Positions 39,601-49,110 of a stretch of 64,000 bases of DNA are shown here, in pieces (the first letter of the stretch is position 1; each line of letters starts with the position of its first letter). Origin of the DNA: Owenia fusiformis (taxonomy: Eukaryota; Annelida; Polychaeta; Sabellida; Oweniidae); the NCBI GenBank assembly GCA_903813345.2, contig CAIIXF020000008.1:38626867-38690866 (forward strand), written 5' to 3'. Under the pieces are notes generated by a model. That model worked only from the letters and a program-made list of their open reading frames with translations, was not told where the DNA came from and did no database searches. The position numbers were made by a program, and so were the translations under genes.

Positions 39601-40995
39601 ATATTATTGTTTGAAATTTTGGTAGTATATTCGGAACATCTATCTATTTCACATATATTCCGTGTTTTTCATCCTGACCCCCAGGGGCCATGTATGGGGG
39701 GTCAGGAAAACAGAAATTTTCGCTAATTTTTAGATCTTTCTGAAGATAGCTTTATTATACTCAAATGAAAGGCAATTAAGAGTAGATTGCAAATATTGTA
39801 TCTTTTTTCTGATTCGAGCCTCGTAAAATTCAAAATGGCCGTCTAATGTACGATTTCGCAATAATTTTTGATCCCTTCAAAGTATGGCTATATAATACAA
39901 AAAATTGAAGGAATTTTGGAGTAGATCACAATTATGGTATTATTTGTCAGATTTGTACCTCAGAAAATTCAAAATGGATTTTTTTAAGATGGCCGCCTCT
40001 TTAAAAATGACGGGACTTTTTCGCAAAAATTATAAATTTTTCATTCTAAACCAAAGTAATTAATATTATTGTTTGAAATTTTGGTAGTGTATTCACAACA
40101 TCTATCTATTTCACATATATTCCATGTTTTTCATCCTGACTCCCAGGGGCCCGTGTATGGGGGGTCAGGAAAACAGAAATTTTCGCTAATTTTTAGATCT
40201 TTCTGAAGTATACCTTTATTATACTCAAATGAAAGGCAATTAAGAGTAGATTGCAAATATTGTATCTTTTTTCTGATTCAAGCCTCGTAAAATTCAAAAT
40301 GGCCGTCTAATGTACGATTTCGCAATAACTTTTCGATCCCTTCAACATATGGCTATATAATACTCAAATTGAAGGAATTTTGAAGTAGATCACAATACAC
40401 TGTATTATTTTTCAGATTTGTACCTCAGAAAATTCAAAATGGCTGCTTTGCAGGAATTCGCAATTCTAAAATCTAAATTTTTCAATTTTAACCAAAGTAA
40501 TGAGTATAATTGACTGGAATTCGGTAATTGATATTTTGTTCGTTGGGATTTGCTACTCCGCGGAGTTGCCATTATCTAGTTTGTGATATTCTAAATGTAA
40601 GAGAATGATTGATCCATTAATTGCCATTCATCTTCATTAAATTCATTAATTTGGTTTTGTAAAGTACGTAATTTGAAGTTTTTAAAATAAAAATGTCTAC
40701 TGAGTTGTACATTTTGTTCACTTTTGGTTTCAGTCAACAGTCATTTTTGACTTCACATTTTCAGAACAAAATTGACCTCGGTCAGTAAAAGATCAGTAAA
40801 ACAACTATAACTAAAACAAATATAACTGGTCCTTGACCTTGTTAATCTACATGACTGATATTTAATATTGCATATATTGACATGCTTTTAGATTTTAATG
40901 TTGTATATCCTTTTCAGGTGCAGCAGAAGTATGTACCTGAAGAAATGATAGCATTGTTGGAGGAAGTCAAATGTTTGATATCCAGTCAAACATAA
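21664..40995 (+). CDS. THADA: THADA homologue, full coding region, 23 exons
   Basis: THADA is a very large helical-repeat (ARM/HEAT-like) protein, the animal relative of yeast Trm732, which assists 2'-O-ribose methylation of tRNA position 32 with FTSJ1/Trm7. Exons: 21611-21707 (ATG 21664), 21957-22125, 22301-22409, 22524-22780, 22946-23339, 23543-24456, 25238-25359, 25597-25665, 25970-26153, 27117-27216, 27367-28589, 28773-29253, 29376-29595, 29831-30064, 32069-32249, 34101-34289, 34623-34864, 35032-35196, 35419-35521, 35781-35932, 37413-37717, 39032-39168, 40918-40995. All junctions are GT–AG and keep phase; the sum is 6072 bases (2023 residues; human 1953). Signatures in family order: GALLLGKI (about 1165), RRSAGFPLLV (about 1254), the DUF2428 core, AIRNAAMQLYG, LHPSLFPV and HGKLLQIQYLL. 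The start has A at -3. The N-terminal third is less conserved. No frameshift or stop, so probably functional. Confidence 0.93.
23009..23143 (+). repeat. In-frame 27-bp minisatellite in THADA exon 5
   Basis: Five head-to-tail 27-bp units encode nine-residue repeats of the form GVSSTKxEP (x is D or V; one copy has Y for the second S). Period 27 keeps the frame. A degenerate sixth unit (GDSSSNTAT) follows. The segment is about residue 215-260 and probably a disordered, Ser/Thr/Pro-rich loop between helices. Confidence 0.9.
26960..27054 (+). pseudogene. Degenerate duplicate of THADA exon 10
   Basis: This intron sequence copies the real exon 10 (27117-27216) including its acceptor: CTTTTAG followed by GAGTACACCAGGGAGG, then CAAGTCAGATGGCATCTGAG, then GCATTCAGCTTCCTGTG. 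The copy has a rearranged middle (TATGTATATGTATTG), lacks the matching donor and its frame is not kept. It is a relic of exon duplication, presumably not spliced in. Confidence 0.85.
28773..29253 (+). CDS. THADA: THADA exon 12, DUF2428 core
   Basis: This 160-codon exon gives the firmest identification of the gene. It opens with ILTQCRHWGAIMAAN and contains TRRSAGFPLLVTSILLAE, the counterpart of the strongly conserved RRSAG motif of THADA/Trm732, then VHGLNVMKAIVQDSRL, matching the family's VHxLNILRxLFRDTRL, and ends with SPYWAIRNAAMQLYG. The acceptor is TATATTTCAG and the donor TATG|GTGAGT. Confidence 0.93.
29743..29805. repeat. TGTCACCACC hairpin, MITE end fragment
   Basis: AATGTCACCACCACAAGTGG is followed by TAACATATTGTTATAGTCTC. 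A sister copy in the same sense lies at 35563-35625 with AAGTGGTGACATATTGTTAG. Both sit in THADA introns very close to exons. They share their hairpin with the ends of the array at 59645-61244. Confidence 0.6.
30090..31803 (+). mobile_element. 5'-truncated non-LTR retrotransposon (LINE) in THADA intron 14
   Basis: A reverse-transcriptase frame (30378-31460) is preceded by a broken RT N-terminal part (near 30150-30270, including IYKKG and NYRPVSLTS with a stop between). About 340 bases of untranslated sequence follow, ending in a short ACATAG microsatellite (31779-31800), a tail type seen in several LINE clades. There is no endonuclease domain, so it is 5'-truncated. It lies in the same sense as THADA. 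The 5' boundary is approximate. Confidence 0.85.
30378..31460 (+). pseudogene. Reverse transcriptase of a jockey/CR1-like LINE, truncated
   Basis: Non-LTR reverse transcriptase of about 360 residues. Motifs in order: ASDFSKAFDTVAHERLL (motif A with its Asp), KSGVPQGTVLGPPCFLVYIN (motif B), LFADDSLLF (motif C, FADD instead of the commoner YADD), WQMKFHPSKC, FPYLGIDITNNLRWTTH and SSAWDPYRQKDIDMLEQVQR, the thumb and C-terminal segments of jockey, CR1 and L2-type elements. The frame is open to a natural TAA at 31458-31460, so this piece is young, but the upstream RT and endonuclease are missing or broken. The clade cannot be fixed by eye. Confidence 0.9.
32731..34068. mobile_element. 1.3-kb foldback element with 16-bp end repeats, THADA intron 15
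   Basis: Left end TGGTCAACTC and right end GAGTTGACCA are exact inverses. Each end is a tandem array of a 16-bp unit of the form TCAACTCAACCCCAAG/TCAAGTCGACCCTTAG (32731-32910 and, inverted, 33898-34068). The interior holds a direct duplication of about 170 bases (33322-33492 and 33502-33672, marked by GATATAGTTCAAATCTTCC) and no transposase. The right end lies only 32 bases before the acceptor of THADA exon 16. Confidence 0.85.
35563..35625. repeat. TGTCAC hairpin fragment, sister of 29743
   Basis: TGTCACTACCACCACCACC, then AAGTGGTGACATATTGTTAG and TCTCCAATTTCTGTGGAC. It follows the donor of THADA exon 19 by about 40 bases. Matching flanks with 29743-29805 show both derive from the same element. 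Confidence 0.6.
35999..37053 (-). mobile_element. mariner-family element in THADA intron 20
   Basis: Inverted ends CAGGGTGATCAATAAATAAG (left) and CTTATTTATTGATCACCCTG (right) are perfect, flanked by TA on both sides as expected for Tc1/mariner. On the minus strand, between about 36650 and 36330, a decayed transposase keeps the catalytic segment LHWDNAPSHN and YSPDLSP, the second and third acidic motifs of mariner-type DDE enzymes. Stops and shifts make it inactive. The element lies opposite in sense to THADA. Confidence 0.88.
37054..37125 (+). pseudogene. Duplicate of the end of THADA exon 20 and its donor
   Basis: TACAAGCCACAAAACAAGGG, then TATGGTGTTATGGCGTGTTT, repeats the last 20 bases of exon 20 plus the first 50 bases of its intron (35914-35985). 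The mariner at 35999-37053 ends exactly where this copy begins. The donor-like GTATGG remains, but there is no full exon. Confidence 0.75.
37524..37607 (+). repeat. In-frame 21-bp minisatellite in THADA exon 21
   Basis: Four 21-bp units encode seven-residue repeats: DIMGKQQ, DIMGKQF, GIMGQQG, GSMGKQH. The period keeps the frame. This is the second coding minisatellite in the same gene, at about residue 1888-1915, presumably an exposed loop. Confidence 0.88.
37822..38463. mobile_element. 642-bp foldback MITE in THADA intron 21
   Basis: The two halves are inverse nearly end to end: GGTCAGTATCAAGCGAAGGT at the left and TACCTTCGCTTGATACTGACC (with one insertion) at the right. Inner marks are mirrored too: AAAGATGGCGGA with TCCGCCATCTTTG, and GGCGCCACAGTTCAA with TTGAACTGTGGCGC. 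The centre is near 38143. No open frame. Confidence 0.88.
38825..38959 (+). pseudogene. Degenerate duplicate of THADA exon 22
   Basis: It copies exon 22 (39032-39168) with its acceptor (TTTTTCCAG): ACAAATATCAACA, TATATGAGGCACTGATGTGC, ATTCTGAGCTTGACTGCAAT, ACAAATCTCAGCC. A small insertion in the CCTGTGTTGTATAT segment shifts the frame, and the donor GAGGTAATTG has become GGGAAATTG. It is therefore a dead exon copy. Confidence 0.88.
39325..40579. mobile_element. Helitron-like non-autonomous element in THADA intron 22
   Basis: Begins TCCCAACGAACGAAGTTCGG after an A and ends CATTATCTAG before a T. Thirteen bases before the end is the 12-bp palindrome ACTCCGCGGAGT, the expected 3' hairpin. The GTCCGTC-rich tract after the 5' end and the ATGGCCG-rich interior match the sister element at 17114-18427. 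A segment of about 480 bases (from GATGGCCGCC to the following CAAAATGG) is duplicated inside. No encoded proteins. Confidence 0.7.
40918..40995 (+). CDS. THADA: THADA terminal coding exon
   Basis: Twenty-five codons and a TAA: VQQKYVPEEMIALLEEVKCL, then ISSQT and stop. The acceptor is TATCCTTTTCAG. The second half of this exon, including the stop, is the first unit of the 63-bp array that follows, so its exact C-terminus may have been shaped by the array. No clear polyadenylation signal is seen before the gap, apart from GAATAAAG at 42009. Confidence 0.8.
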   Translation: MQQKYVPEEMIALLEEVKCLISSQT

Positions 40996-41600
40996 GTTTA
41001 ATATAGACTTGATGTCTTGTTGGAGGAAGTCAAATGTTTGATATCCAGTCAAACATAAGTTTAATATAGACTTGATGTCTTGTTAGAGGAAATCAAATGT
41101 TTGGTATCCAGTTTAACATACGTTTAATGTAGACTTGATGTCTTGTTGGAGGAAGTCAAGTGTTTGGTATCCAGTTTAACATAAGATTAATAGAGACTTG
41201 ATGTCTTGTTGGAGGAAGTCAAATGTTTGGTATCCAGTCAAACATAACATTAATATACACTTGATGTCTTGTTGGAGGAAGTCAAATGTTTGGTATCCAG
41301 TTTAAGATAAGATTAATATAGACTTGATGTATTGTTGGAGGAAGTCAAGTGTTTGATATCCAGTCAAACAGAAGTTTAATATAGATTTGATGCCTTGTTG
41401 AAGGAAATCAAACGTTTGGAATCCAGTCAAACATAAGTTTAACATAATGGACTAGATGCCTTGCTGGAGGAAATCAAATGACATAAAACCACACCAGACG
41501 TGATGCCCATTTGGAGGAAATCAAATATTTGATATTTAGTCAAAAACTAGTTAAGCATACCAGACTTGATGCCTTATTGGAGGAAATTAAATGTCAATCA
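40956..41600 (+). repeat. 63-bp satellite array grown from the THADA last exon
   Basis: About ten units of about 63 bp, each with GTTGGAGGAAGTCAAATG, TTTG(A/G)TATCCAGT, AACATAAG and ACTTGATGTCTT. Unit 1 is the last 13 codons of THADA, its stop and the first bases of its 3' untranslated region. Later units are progressively diverged and the last ones lose part of the middle. Confidence 0.92.
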
Positions 41601-42019
41601 TATCTAGTCTAGAGATTATTAATGTTGAAAACAATATTTTCCCAAAACATACCTTTGTTCCCCCTAATACAATCCTGAATCCACCATTTCAAATTGTTGG
41701 CCAGATAACCTGATAATAATGGATTATACTGAAACAATTTTCCAAAATGTAATTTCGACGCGTTCCTAGTCTTTGTTACATGCTCCTTTTATATGACAAT
41801 CAACAAAATACATGGATACAGTGTATTAACGTTTTAGTCAATTAATAGACTAGCAATATTTTAAGTAATAAACAATATAGTTACAAAATATATATTGAAT
41901 TCTCTAAATCATGCATATTGAACCATTCTAAATTTCTAATGTATTATGAATCGTTTGATTTAATTTAATAAGTAGTAAGATTAATTTAGCCTAGTACATG
42001 TTTTGCAGTGAATAAAGCT

Positions 42020-42519
42020 NNNNNNNNNNNNNNNNNNNNNNNNNNNNNNNNNNNNNNNNNNNNNNNNNNNNNNNNNNNNNNNNNNNNNNNNNNNNNNNNN
42101 NNNNNNNNNNNNNNNNNNNNNNNNNNNNNNNNNNNNNNNNNNNNNNNNNNNNNNNNNNNNNNNNNNNNNNNNNNNNNNNNNNNNNNNNNNNNNNNNNNNN
42201 NNNNNNNNNNNNNNNNNNNNNNNNNNNNNNNNNNNNNNNNNNNNNNNNNNNNNNNNNNNNNNNNNNNNNNNNNNNNNNNNNNNNNNNNNNNNNNNNNNNN
42301 NNNNNNNNNNNNNNNNNNNNNNNNNNNNNNNNNNNNNNNNNNNNNNNNNNNNNNNNNNNNNNNNNNNNNNNNNNNNNNNNNNNNNNNNNNNNNNNNNNNN
42401 NNNNNNNNNNNNNNNNNNNNNNNNNNNNNNNNNNNNNNNNNNNNNNNNNNNNNNNNNNNNNNNNNNNNNNNNNNNNNNNNNNNNNNNNNNNNNNNNNNNN
42501 NNNNNNNNNNNNNNNNNNN
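42020..42519. other. Assembly gap (500 N)
   Basis: Exactly 500 N, a conventional placeholder length, so the true distance is unknown. Open frames spanning it are artefacts. Confidence 0.99.
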
Positions 42520-42736
42520 ACGACTCGATCGCACGACTCACAAAGCATGAAATAAGGCAATTCTGCCATTACGACCGAAAAATCATGCATATGACGGTAT
42601 AGTTCGATGGCCCGAGGCACCCGTCTAGGTCTCTTAGCTTCGTTTTCCTATGTGTTTTATGCTGAGAGCATCGACCTATTCACGGCGCACTTATTCATTT
42701 TATCGCCGACATGTTTTTAGTAGAGAATATGACCAA

Positions 42737-45700
42737 TAGTCCCCGATCTGATTTCCAAAAGGGCTCTAGAAAAGGGGTTTTGTTGTCCGGTACTTTCCCA
42801 CATAAAATGATTGTACCGTTTGAAAGAACAGACTTCCCTCTTAAAGAAAACACCTCTTCTATTGATGTAAACAGGGGCAAAAGGCACCAAAACGGGGTTA
42901 GACAAGGTGGCATTCTGAAGTCTCACTTTCTTGTCATCACGATTCCAGGTAAACCATTAGACGGATTTACTTCAAATTTTCACACATGTTACATGGTAAG
43001 AAGTTCTAGAGCTGATTAACTTTGCGGCGGCCATCTTGCATTCTGGCGGCCATCTTGGATTTTTTTTTCAGATAAATATTGTCATCGCGATTCCACAAAA
43101 ACCACTTAACAGATGTACTTCAAATGTTCACACATGTAACATGGTAAAAAGTTCTAGACCTCATTATTTTTTCGGTGGCCATCTTGCATTCTGGCAGCCA
43201 TCTTGGAAGTTTAAAGATAAATCTTGTCATCACGATTTCAGGAAAACCAAACGGATTTACTTCAAATTTTCACACATATTACATGGTAAGAAGTTCTAGA
43301 ACTAATTAACCTTTCGGTGGCCATCTTGCATTCTGGTGGCCATCTTGGAAGTTTTTTGGATAAATCTTGTCATTGTGATTCCAGGAAAACCACTTTACTG
43401 ATTTTCTTGAAACTTTTACACATGTTACAAGGAAGGTTACATGCTACCTTTTATATTGATATAAACAGGGGCAAAAGGCAGTAAAGTGGGGTTACACAAG
43501 GTGGTATTCTAAGGAGAATGTTATCTATTTTTCTGTATTTTAAACCACATAATTTGACATAAATGCATATTTGGTGTATGATATCATGTTTTATATTGAT
43601 AGAAACATGGGCAAGAGGCGCTACAATGTAACACATGGTGATATTCTAAAATACATATTTTTACTCTGCTTCTGTACTTTATACCACTTAAATGCATTTT
43701 GTGTATGACATCGATTGATTTTTAGAATAAATAACTACATTTCATCAAAAAGAAAAAAGATTATTGAAAACGTCAAACATTTCTTTGAAATCCATTATTG
43801 CACAGCGATTTTTGAGAGCGAAATGTATGCTAAATTGGCCTTGATCTGAGTATATAACGGAATTAAAGCTCTTTTAAACGAAAATGTAAATGTGTGGAAA
43901 ACCTTTCACTGTGCATCATGTCAACGAAATGTTCTTCATGCAGTTGAATTATCTTCTGGACAGGTGATCACACAGAAGGAGAGACCTGCGTATCATATCC
44001 TTTCTAAATATTAACAAAAATGACAAATGAGAAAGGAAAAAAAGTGTAAAGCAACCTAGTGGGAAAAGCAAACTGTAAGGTGTAAAACTGGCAAACAAAA
44101 ATCAAACCTGAATATCCCAAGACAATAATCTAATATGGGTATAAACATCCACACCGTTCAATGACCAATTCCTCATCAACGACCACAACTCCGAGGGACA
44201 TTCCATTCATACTGAAGTCATTAAAATACATGTTGAAGAAAAATTGAAAATAATGATATCCAATACTCATAAGATCAAAAATAGTTATAGATACTGTAGT
44301 ACTCATAAAAGCTGCAGATAACGTTTCTTCATCGGGAAAGCAAGCTGTCTCTTAGTCAGATATTAACTAACGAGCTGGTTCAGAGCACCAGCATGTCAAA
44401 CTAAGTGAATGGGCTCTGTATCCACAATGTTGCGAGTTCGAGACACATGTGTTTAATAATCAACAAAAATCACTTAAACCTGCACTAAAACTGTGTGTCA
44501 GATCGATATAATTATAGGTTTTGGAAACTAATTGTACCAACAAAAAGAACTTAAAAAAACACTGCTACAATATCAACATAAGCTTTCAATAGTAGTGACG
44601 ATGCAGAAACATGCAAAATGTCACCACACCTTGTTAAGTATACAGTGCACATTAACTACTGAACAGTGTCAAGATAAACGTTCGAAGCTATTACAATATG
44701 TCACCCAATCACTAGTGGTGGTGACATAAAAATAATGTATAGAAAAATCTACTGAACCAAAATAAACTTTGTGATAGAAGAACTGATTGTTTACTCTAAG
44801 TTTTCAACTAAATATATTTCTAATAAGCAATGTTTTATCGAAAAGAAAAAATAATTTCATGTTATATAAAATCAAATAAATTAATTATATTTTTTTCCAT
44901 TGTGTTAGTTACACCAGTAATAATAAGCCTGTTTATAGAGTGGTGTTAACTAGACTTTAGAATTTAACAGTCATAAAACCTAAAAAAAATATACCAGGAA
45001 GGGACCATTGTGAATGTAAATGTATAAAGTGTGAAAATTTGAAGCAAATCTGTAAAGTGGTTTTCTGGAATCGTGATGACAAGATTTATCTACAAACTTC
45101 CAAGATGGCCGCCAGAATGCAAGATGGCTATCGGAAAGTTAATCAGCTCTATAACTTCTTACCATGTAACATGTGTGAAAATTTGAAGTAAAACTGTTAC
45201 GTGGTTTTCATGGAATCGTGATGACAAGATTTATCTAAAAACTTCCAAGATGGCCGACAGAATGCAACATGGCCACCGAAAAGTTAGTCAGCTCTGGAAC
45301 TTCATTCCATGTAACATGAGTGAAAATTTGAAGTAAAACTGTTACGTGGTTTTCATGGAATCGTGATGACAAGATTTATCTAAAAACTTCCAAGATGGCT
45401 GCCAGAATGCAAGATGGCCACTGAAAAGTTAACTTCATACCATGTAACATGTGTGAAAATTTGAAGTTAATCTGTTAAGTTTTTTTCCTGGAATCACGAT
45501 GACAAGATTTATCCCAAAATATCCAAGATGGCCGCCAGAATGCAAGATGGCTGCCGAAAAGTTATTCACCTCTATATTTTCTTACCATGTAACATGTGTG
45601 TAAATTTGAAGTAAATCCGTTTGGATTTCCTGAAATCATGATGACAAGATTTATCTTAAAACTTCCAAGATGGCTGCCAGAATGCAAGATGGCCACCGAA

Positions 45701-46122
45701 AAAATAATGAGGTCTAGGACTTTTTACCATGTAACATGTGTGAACATTTGAAGTACATCTGTTATGTGGTTTTTGTGGAATCGCGATGACAATATTTATC
45801 TGAAAAAAATTCCAAGATGGCTGCCAGAATGCAAGATGGCCGCCGCAAAGTTAATCAGCTCTAGAACTTCTTACCATGTAACATGTGTGAAAACTTGAAG
45901 TAAATCCGTCTGATGGTTTACCTGGAATCGTGATGACAAGAAAGTGAGACTTCAGAATGCCACCTTGTCTAACCCCGTTTTGGTGCCTTTTGCCCCTGTT
46001 TACATCAATAGAAGAGGTGTTTTCTTTAAGAGGGAAGTCTGTTCTTTCAAACGGTACAATCATTTTATGTGGGAAAGAACCGGACAACAAAACTTTTTTT
46101 CAGAGGGTCCAGATCAGGGACT
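42737..46122. mobile_element. 3.4-kb inverted-repeat structure with 145-bp tandem arms
   Basis: Left and right ends are inverse: TAGTCCCCGATCTG with CAGATCAGGGACTA, and GTTTTGTTGTCCGGT then TCCCACATAAAATGATTGTA with their inverses at 46030-46095. Each arm continues into a tandem array of an approximately 145-bp unit (TTGTCATCACGATTCC, ACACATGTTACATGGTAAGA, GGCCATCTTGCATTCTGGCG): about four units on the left (42930-43440) and about seven on the right (45060-45945). The 1.6-kb centre has no recognised gene and contains a TGTCACCAC MITE fragment. The ends face a chromodomain integrase remnant on the right, so these may be the terminal repeats of a collapsed Polinton-like element (inference). Confidence 0.8.
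44604..44731. repeat. TGTCACCAC-bounded MITE fragment
   Basis: Left AAAATGTCACCACACC and right CACTAGTGGTGGTGACATAA are inverse at the core GTCACCAC. ACAATATGTCACCCAATCAC just before the right end repeats the form seen at 61208-61244. It is nested in the inverted-repeat structure. Confidence 0.55.
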
Positions 46123-46390
46123 ACAACATTGGACGGAGGAAATTTTAGCGAAACGTTTTATTAGACAGGGCCTCACATTATATCGTTTAAATGATTTTCA
46201 AAATGAAGACATTAAGGGTACTTTTTATCAATCGGAGCTTAAAAGGGTACAAGCTAATGAAGATGATATTTGGAAAGTAGAAAAAATCTTGAAAAAACGA
46301 ACAAGACGAGGGCATCGGGAACATTTAATGGCAATATTGGCCAAAAAAGTTTGATTCGTGGGTTAAAGATTCGGATTTAATACCTTTGTA
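46082..46390 (+). pseudogene. C-terminal chromodomain of a Polinton-type integrase, broken
   Basis: The frame contains HWTEEIL, then LYRLNDF, IKGTFYQSELKRV, WKVEKILKKR and RGHRE. This order (SH3-like linker, GTFYxxEL, then a chromodomain with VEKIL and later FDSWV) is characteristic of the integrases of Polinton/Maverick elements and relatives. Near 46330 a one-base slip moves the last part (PKKFDSWVKDSDL) to another frame, so it is dead. The catalytic core is absent: upstream the sequence runs into the inverted-repeat arm. A retroviral or Ty3-like integrase is the alternative, but the GTFY linker favours Polinton. Confidence 0.65.
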
Positions 46391-46713
46391 ATTTGTGTAC
46401 GATTCAATGAAGAATTTTGATTTAAATTTTATACCCCCAAATTCAAAAAAATGTCCCGATTCAGGTTTGAAAAATCTGATTTTTGAAGTCAGAGTAGCAC
46501 TGATTATTTTTTGTTGAGACAAAAGAACATAATATTGATAGATAATACTGTGAAATATTTTCAACAATCTCCTCCTCGTTTTCAAGATATGGCATATTAT
46601 ACATCAACCAAAATTTATTGGAATAAGACATATAAAACCTCCGTTACTACTAATACATATTTAGTTTATTGCGTGAACTTAATATCGAATCAATCAATTT
46701 TGTATATAAAATA

Positions 46714-47680
46714 CAGGGTGACCCAAAAAAATACAACCCTCCATTTCTTCAATATTTTTCTTAAATGGAGGTAAATTGCTCTGAGATTTGGCACACAAGA
46801 ACTTCATTCAATGTGGGATCCTCTGGCAAAGTTTTAATAACGATAGTCTTATATTGATCGAGTTATGGTTGTTTCAAAATATGCTCCATATATCATCAAT
46901 TTCGCTGAAAACAAACTTGCAATGTTCAAGGAAAACTGTTCATAACACGGATGCATTCTTCCCCATGGGTATGGCTCAAATTTTTGCAGGAATGCTTGTT
47001 GGAGTTCTACAATTGCAGTAGGGTTATTTCCATACACATTATCCTTTAAATAACCCCATATATAGAAGTCAGGGGCATTGAGATCAAGACTGTGGGATGA
47101 CCATGGGTTCTCCATCCTAGGAGAGATAATCTCATCATAGAAATGACTAGTGAGCCAGGCTATGCTATCATAAGAAGTATGAGGAGTAGCCCCATCCTTC
47201 TAGAATCACTGTTCTTGTCTATTGAAGCCTGTATGTCATTCTAGAACTGCCTAGAACTTCCTGGGAATGCCAATATTGCGCTGTGTGTTAACAGTAACAG
47301 TATTGCCATTATCAACCTCAAACCAAAAGGGGCTGATGATTTCATGTTTGGAAATTGGCAGCCCAAGCTGTGCATTTAACAGAATGAAGGGGCCTTTGAA
47401 GCACTTTATCTTGAATTTGTGATCCCAGAACACATTATTTCTTGAGTTTACATGTTCAGAAAGAAGGGAATGTGATTCTTCCGAAAACCTAACATTGGAA
47501 ATGGACGACATTTGGAGCATATTTTGGAACGACCATAACTCTATCAATATAAGACTCTGATTATTGAAACTTTCCCAGATCCCACATTGAATGAAGTCTG
47601 TGTATGCCTTTCAGAGCAATTCACCTCCATTTAAGAAAAATATTGAAGAAATGGAGGGTTGAATTTTTTGGGTCACCCTG
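46714..47680 (-). mobile_element. mariner-family element, 967 bp, full length
   Basis: Ends CAGGGTGACCCAAAAAAAT and ATTTTTTGGGTCACCCTG (one base different) are flanked by TA duplications at 46712-46713 and 47681-47682. It carries a decayed transposase on the minus strand, listed separately. Confidence 0.9.
46840..47560 (-). pseudogene. mariner-type DDE transposase, broken
   Basis: Minus-strand segments in order: VRFSEESHSLLSEHVNSRNN (first acidic motif region), DNGNTVTVNTQRNIG, a stop-flanked KDGATPHTSYDSIAWLTSHF (second catalytic Asp), and HSLDLNAPDFYIWGYLKDNV (third acidic motif region), followed by a helical C-terminus. The N-terminal DNA-binding part is missing, which fits the short element. 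Stops before KDGATPH and a frame change between the halves make it inactive. Confidence 0.88.
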
Positions 47681-47683
47681 TAC

Positions 47684-49110
47684 TTTATATTTCTGTAATG
47701 TGTGTCTATATTCTCAATATCAAACAAAACTTCAGAATATTTACAGCAAAGCAAAATGACATGGTCTTAAAATTAACCATTCGTTTTTAAATTGTAAAAC
47801 TTTTCATTGATCAGAAATGTGTCATATATAGCAACTTCTATATTGGATTACAATCGAAGGAAAATATATTATTTTTGAGTTAAATGGAAAGTTTCAACTA
47901 TGGAAAACCTGAGGGGCTGTGTTTTTCCTGCGGTTACTGAAGACATTTCTGAAAAAAATATATCTCAACTTTAGCATCATAAAGTAACGAGGATTTCTGT
48001 ATGTACTTTTTGTTTAAATCAGAAAAATAATGATAACAAATTCAGTGTATTAACCAAGATTGGGTAGTCATTTCCAGTGATTATTCACATTGCAATGAAA
48101 AAAAAATTAGGTGAATCCGTAACATGTTTGTTACACGATTGCTACCACTTAGGAGGAATACAAATGTACAATATCAAAGTGTATAGTAAATACTTTTTGT
48201 CACAAATCGAAATCATGTATACATTTAGTAAAACTTGGATTATAGTGTATATTTATAAGAATGATCATACTTTTTAGAACGTTTTAGTTGGTGGTTGTTG
48301 TTTACACAATAATAAAAATATGTTTCAGTAACACCCAAACATATACAAGCAATAAGTAATACTTACATTCGCTGAACAAAAAATCACCTTGGAAGAAAGT
48401 TTCGTTACTATGATGTAATGATGCTTAAAGTGCCACACAAAATTAATCAACATCAACTGAGATTGCCTTGATCATATCTACATGATCTACATGATTTTGT
48501 CTTCTGCTCCTGTCTTTTTCATCTGCTAAAATTTACTATTCAAAGGATTTGTATGGTTGAAAACCTATACATTTGGTTTCAGCATTTCTTTGGCATTATA
48601 TTCCAAATTTTTTGACATTTTTTATATTCAATGAATAAAGCATACTCTTTATATCCCCGGGCCTAGTGTATCATAATTATTCGTTCCATAACTAATTTGA
48701 TGTATTACTCATGAATTAATACGATTTAAACGTAAATATACGAATATTGGCCTTTTTGAATGTTACCTAATGACGACCAGATCCTCTAGTTTTGATGGAA
48801 ATCAATCATTGTGTACAAAAATACCAATGCCACATATGTTTATAATCCTAACACAGATAATTGAATTCATCGTTACGTACATAACGATGAATTCACCAAT
48901 TGTAACAAGTATCGAATTCCCAAGCTATCAAAAATACAACCAAGCTAGTTTTATGCAATATTAAACTATTTTATCATAAGTCAAACTTAGTTTTGTGTAT
49001 GGATATTCTGTATGATCGGCAAAATAAGTAAATTTCATCAGATCTCGTCTGTGATGGATATTTTCTTATATGTGTGATTTTTCATGCGACAGAAGTGCAA
49101 CATCCAATTT
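47684..49110. other. No gene seen
   Basis: AT-rich sequence with short open frames only. One hairpin, GAATTCATCGTTA with TAACGATGAATTC (about 48864-48895, six-base loop), is the only structure noted. Confidence 0.6.

Noticed and set aside
41981-42620. Open frames of 180-209 codons
   Set aside because: They consist almost wholly of the 500-N assembly gap.
42711-43019. 102-codon frame, repeated inverted at 45851-46090
   Set aside because: It looks conserved only because it lies in both arms of the same inverted repeat; it has no known domain.
44370-44460. tRNA gene or SINE head (GAGCTGGTTCAGAGCACC, later GAGTTCGAGAC)
   Set aside because: It resembles A and B boxes, but the stems do not pair and the spacing is poor. 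Too weak to list.
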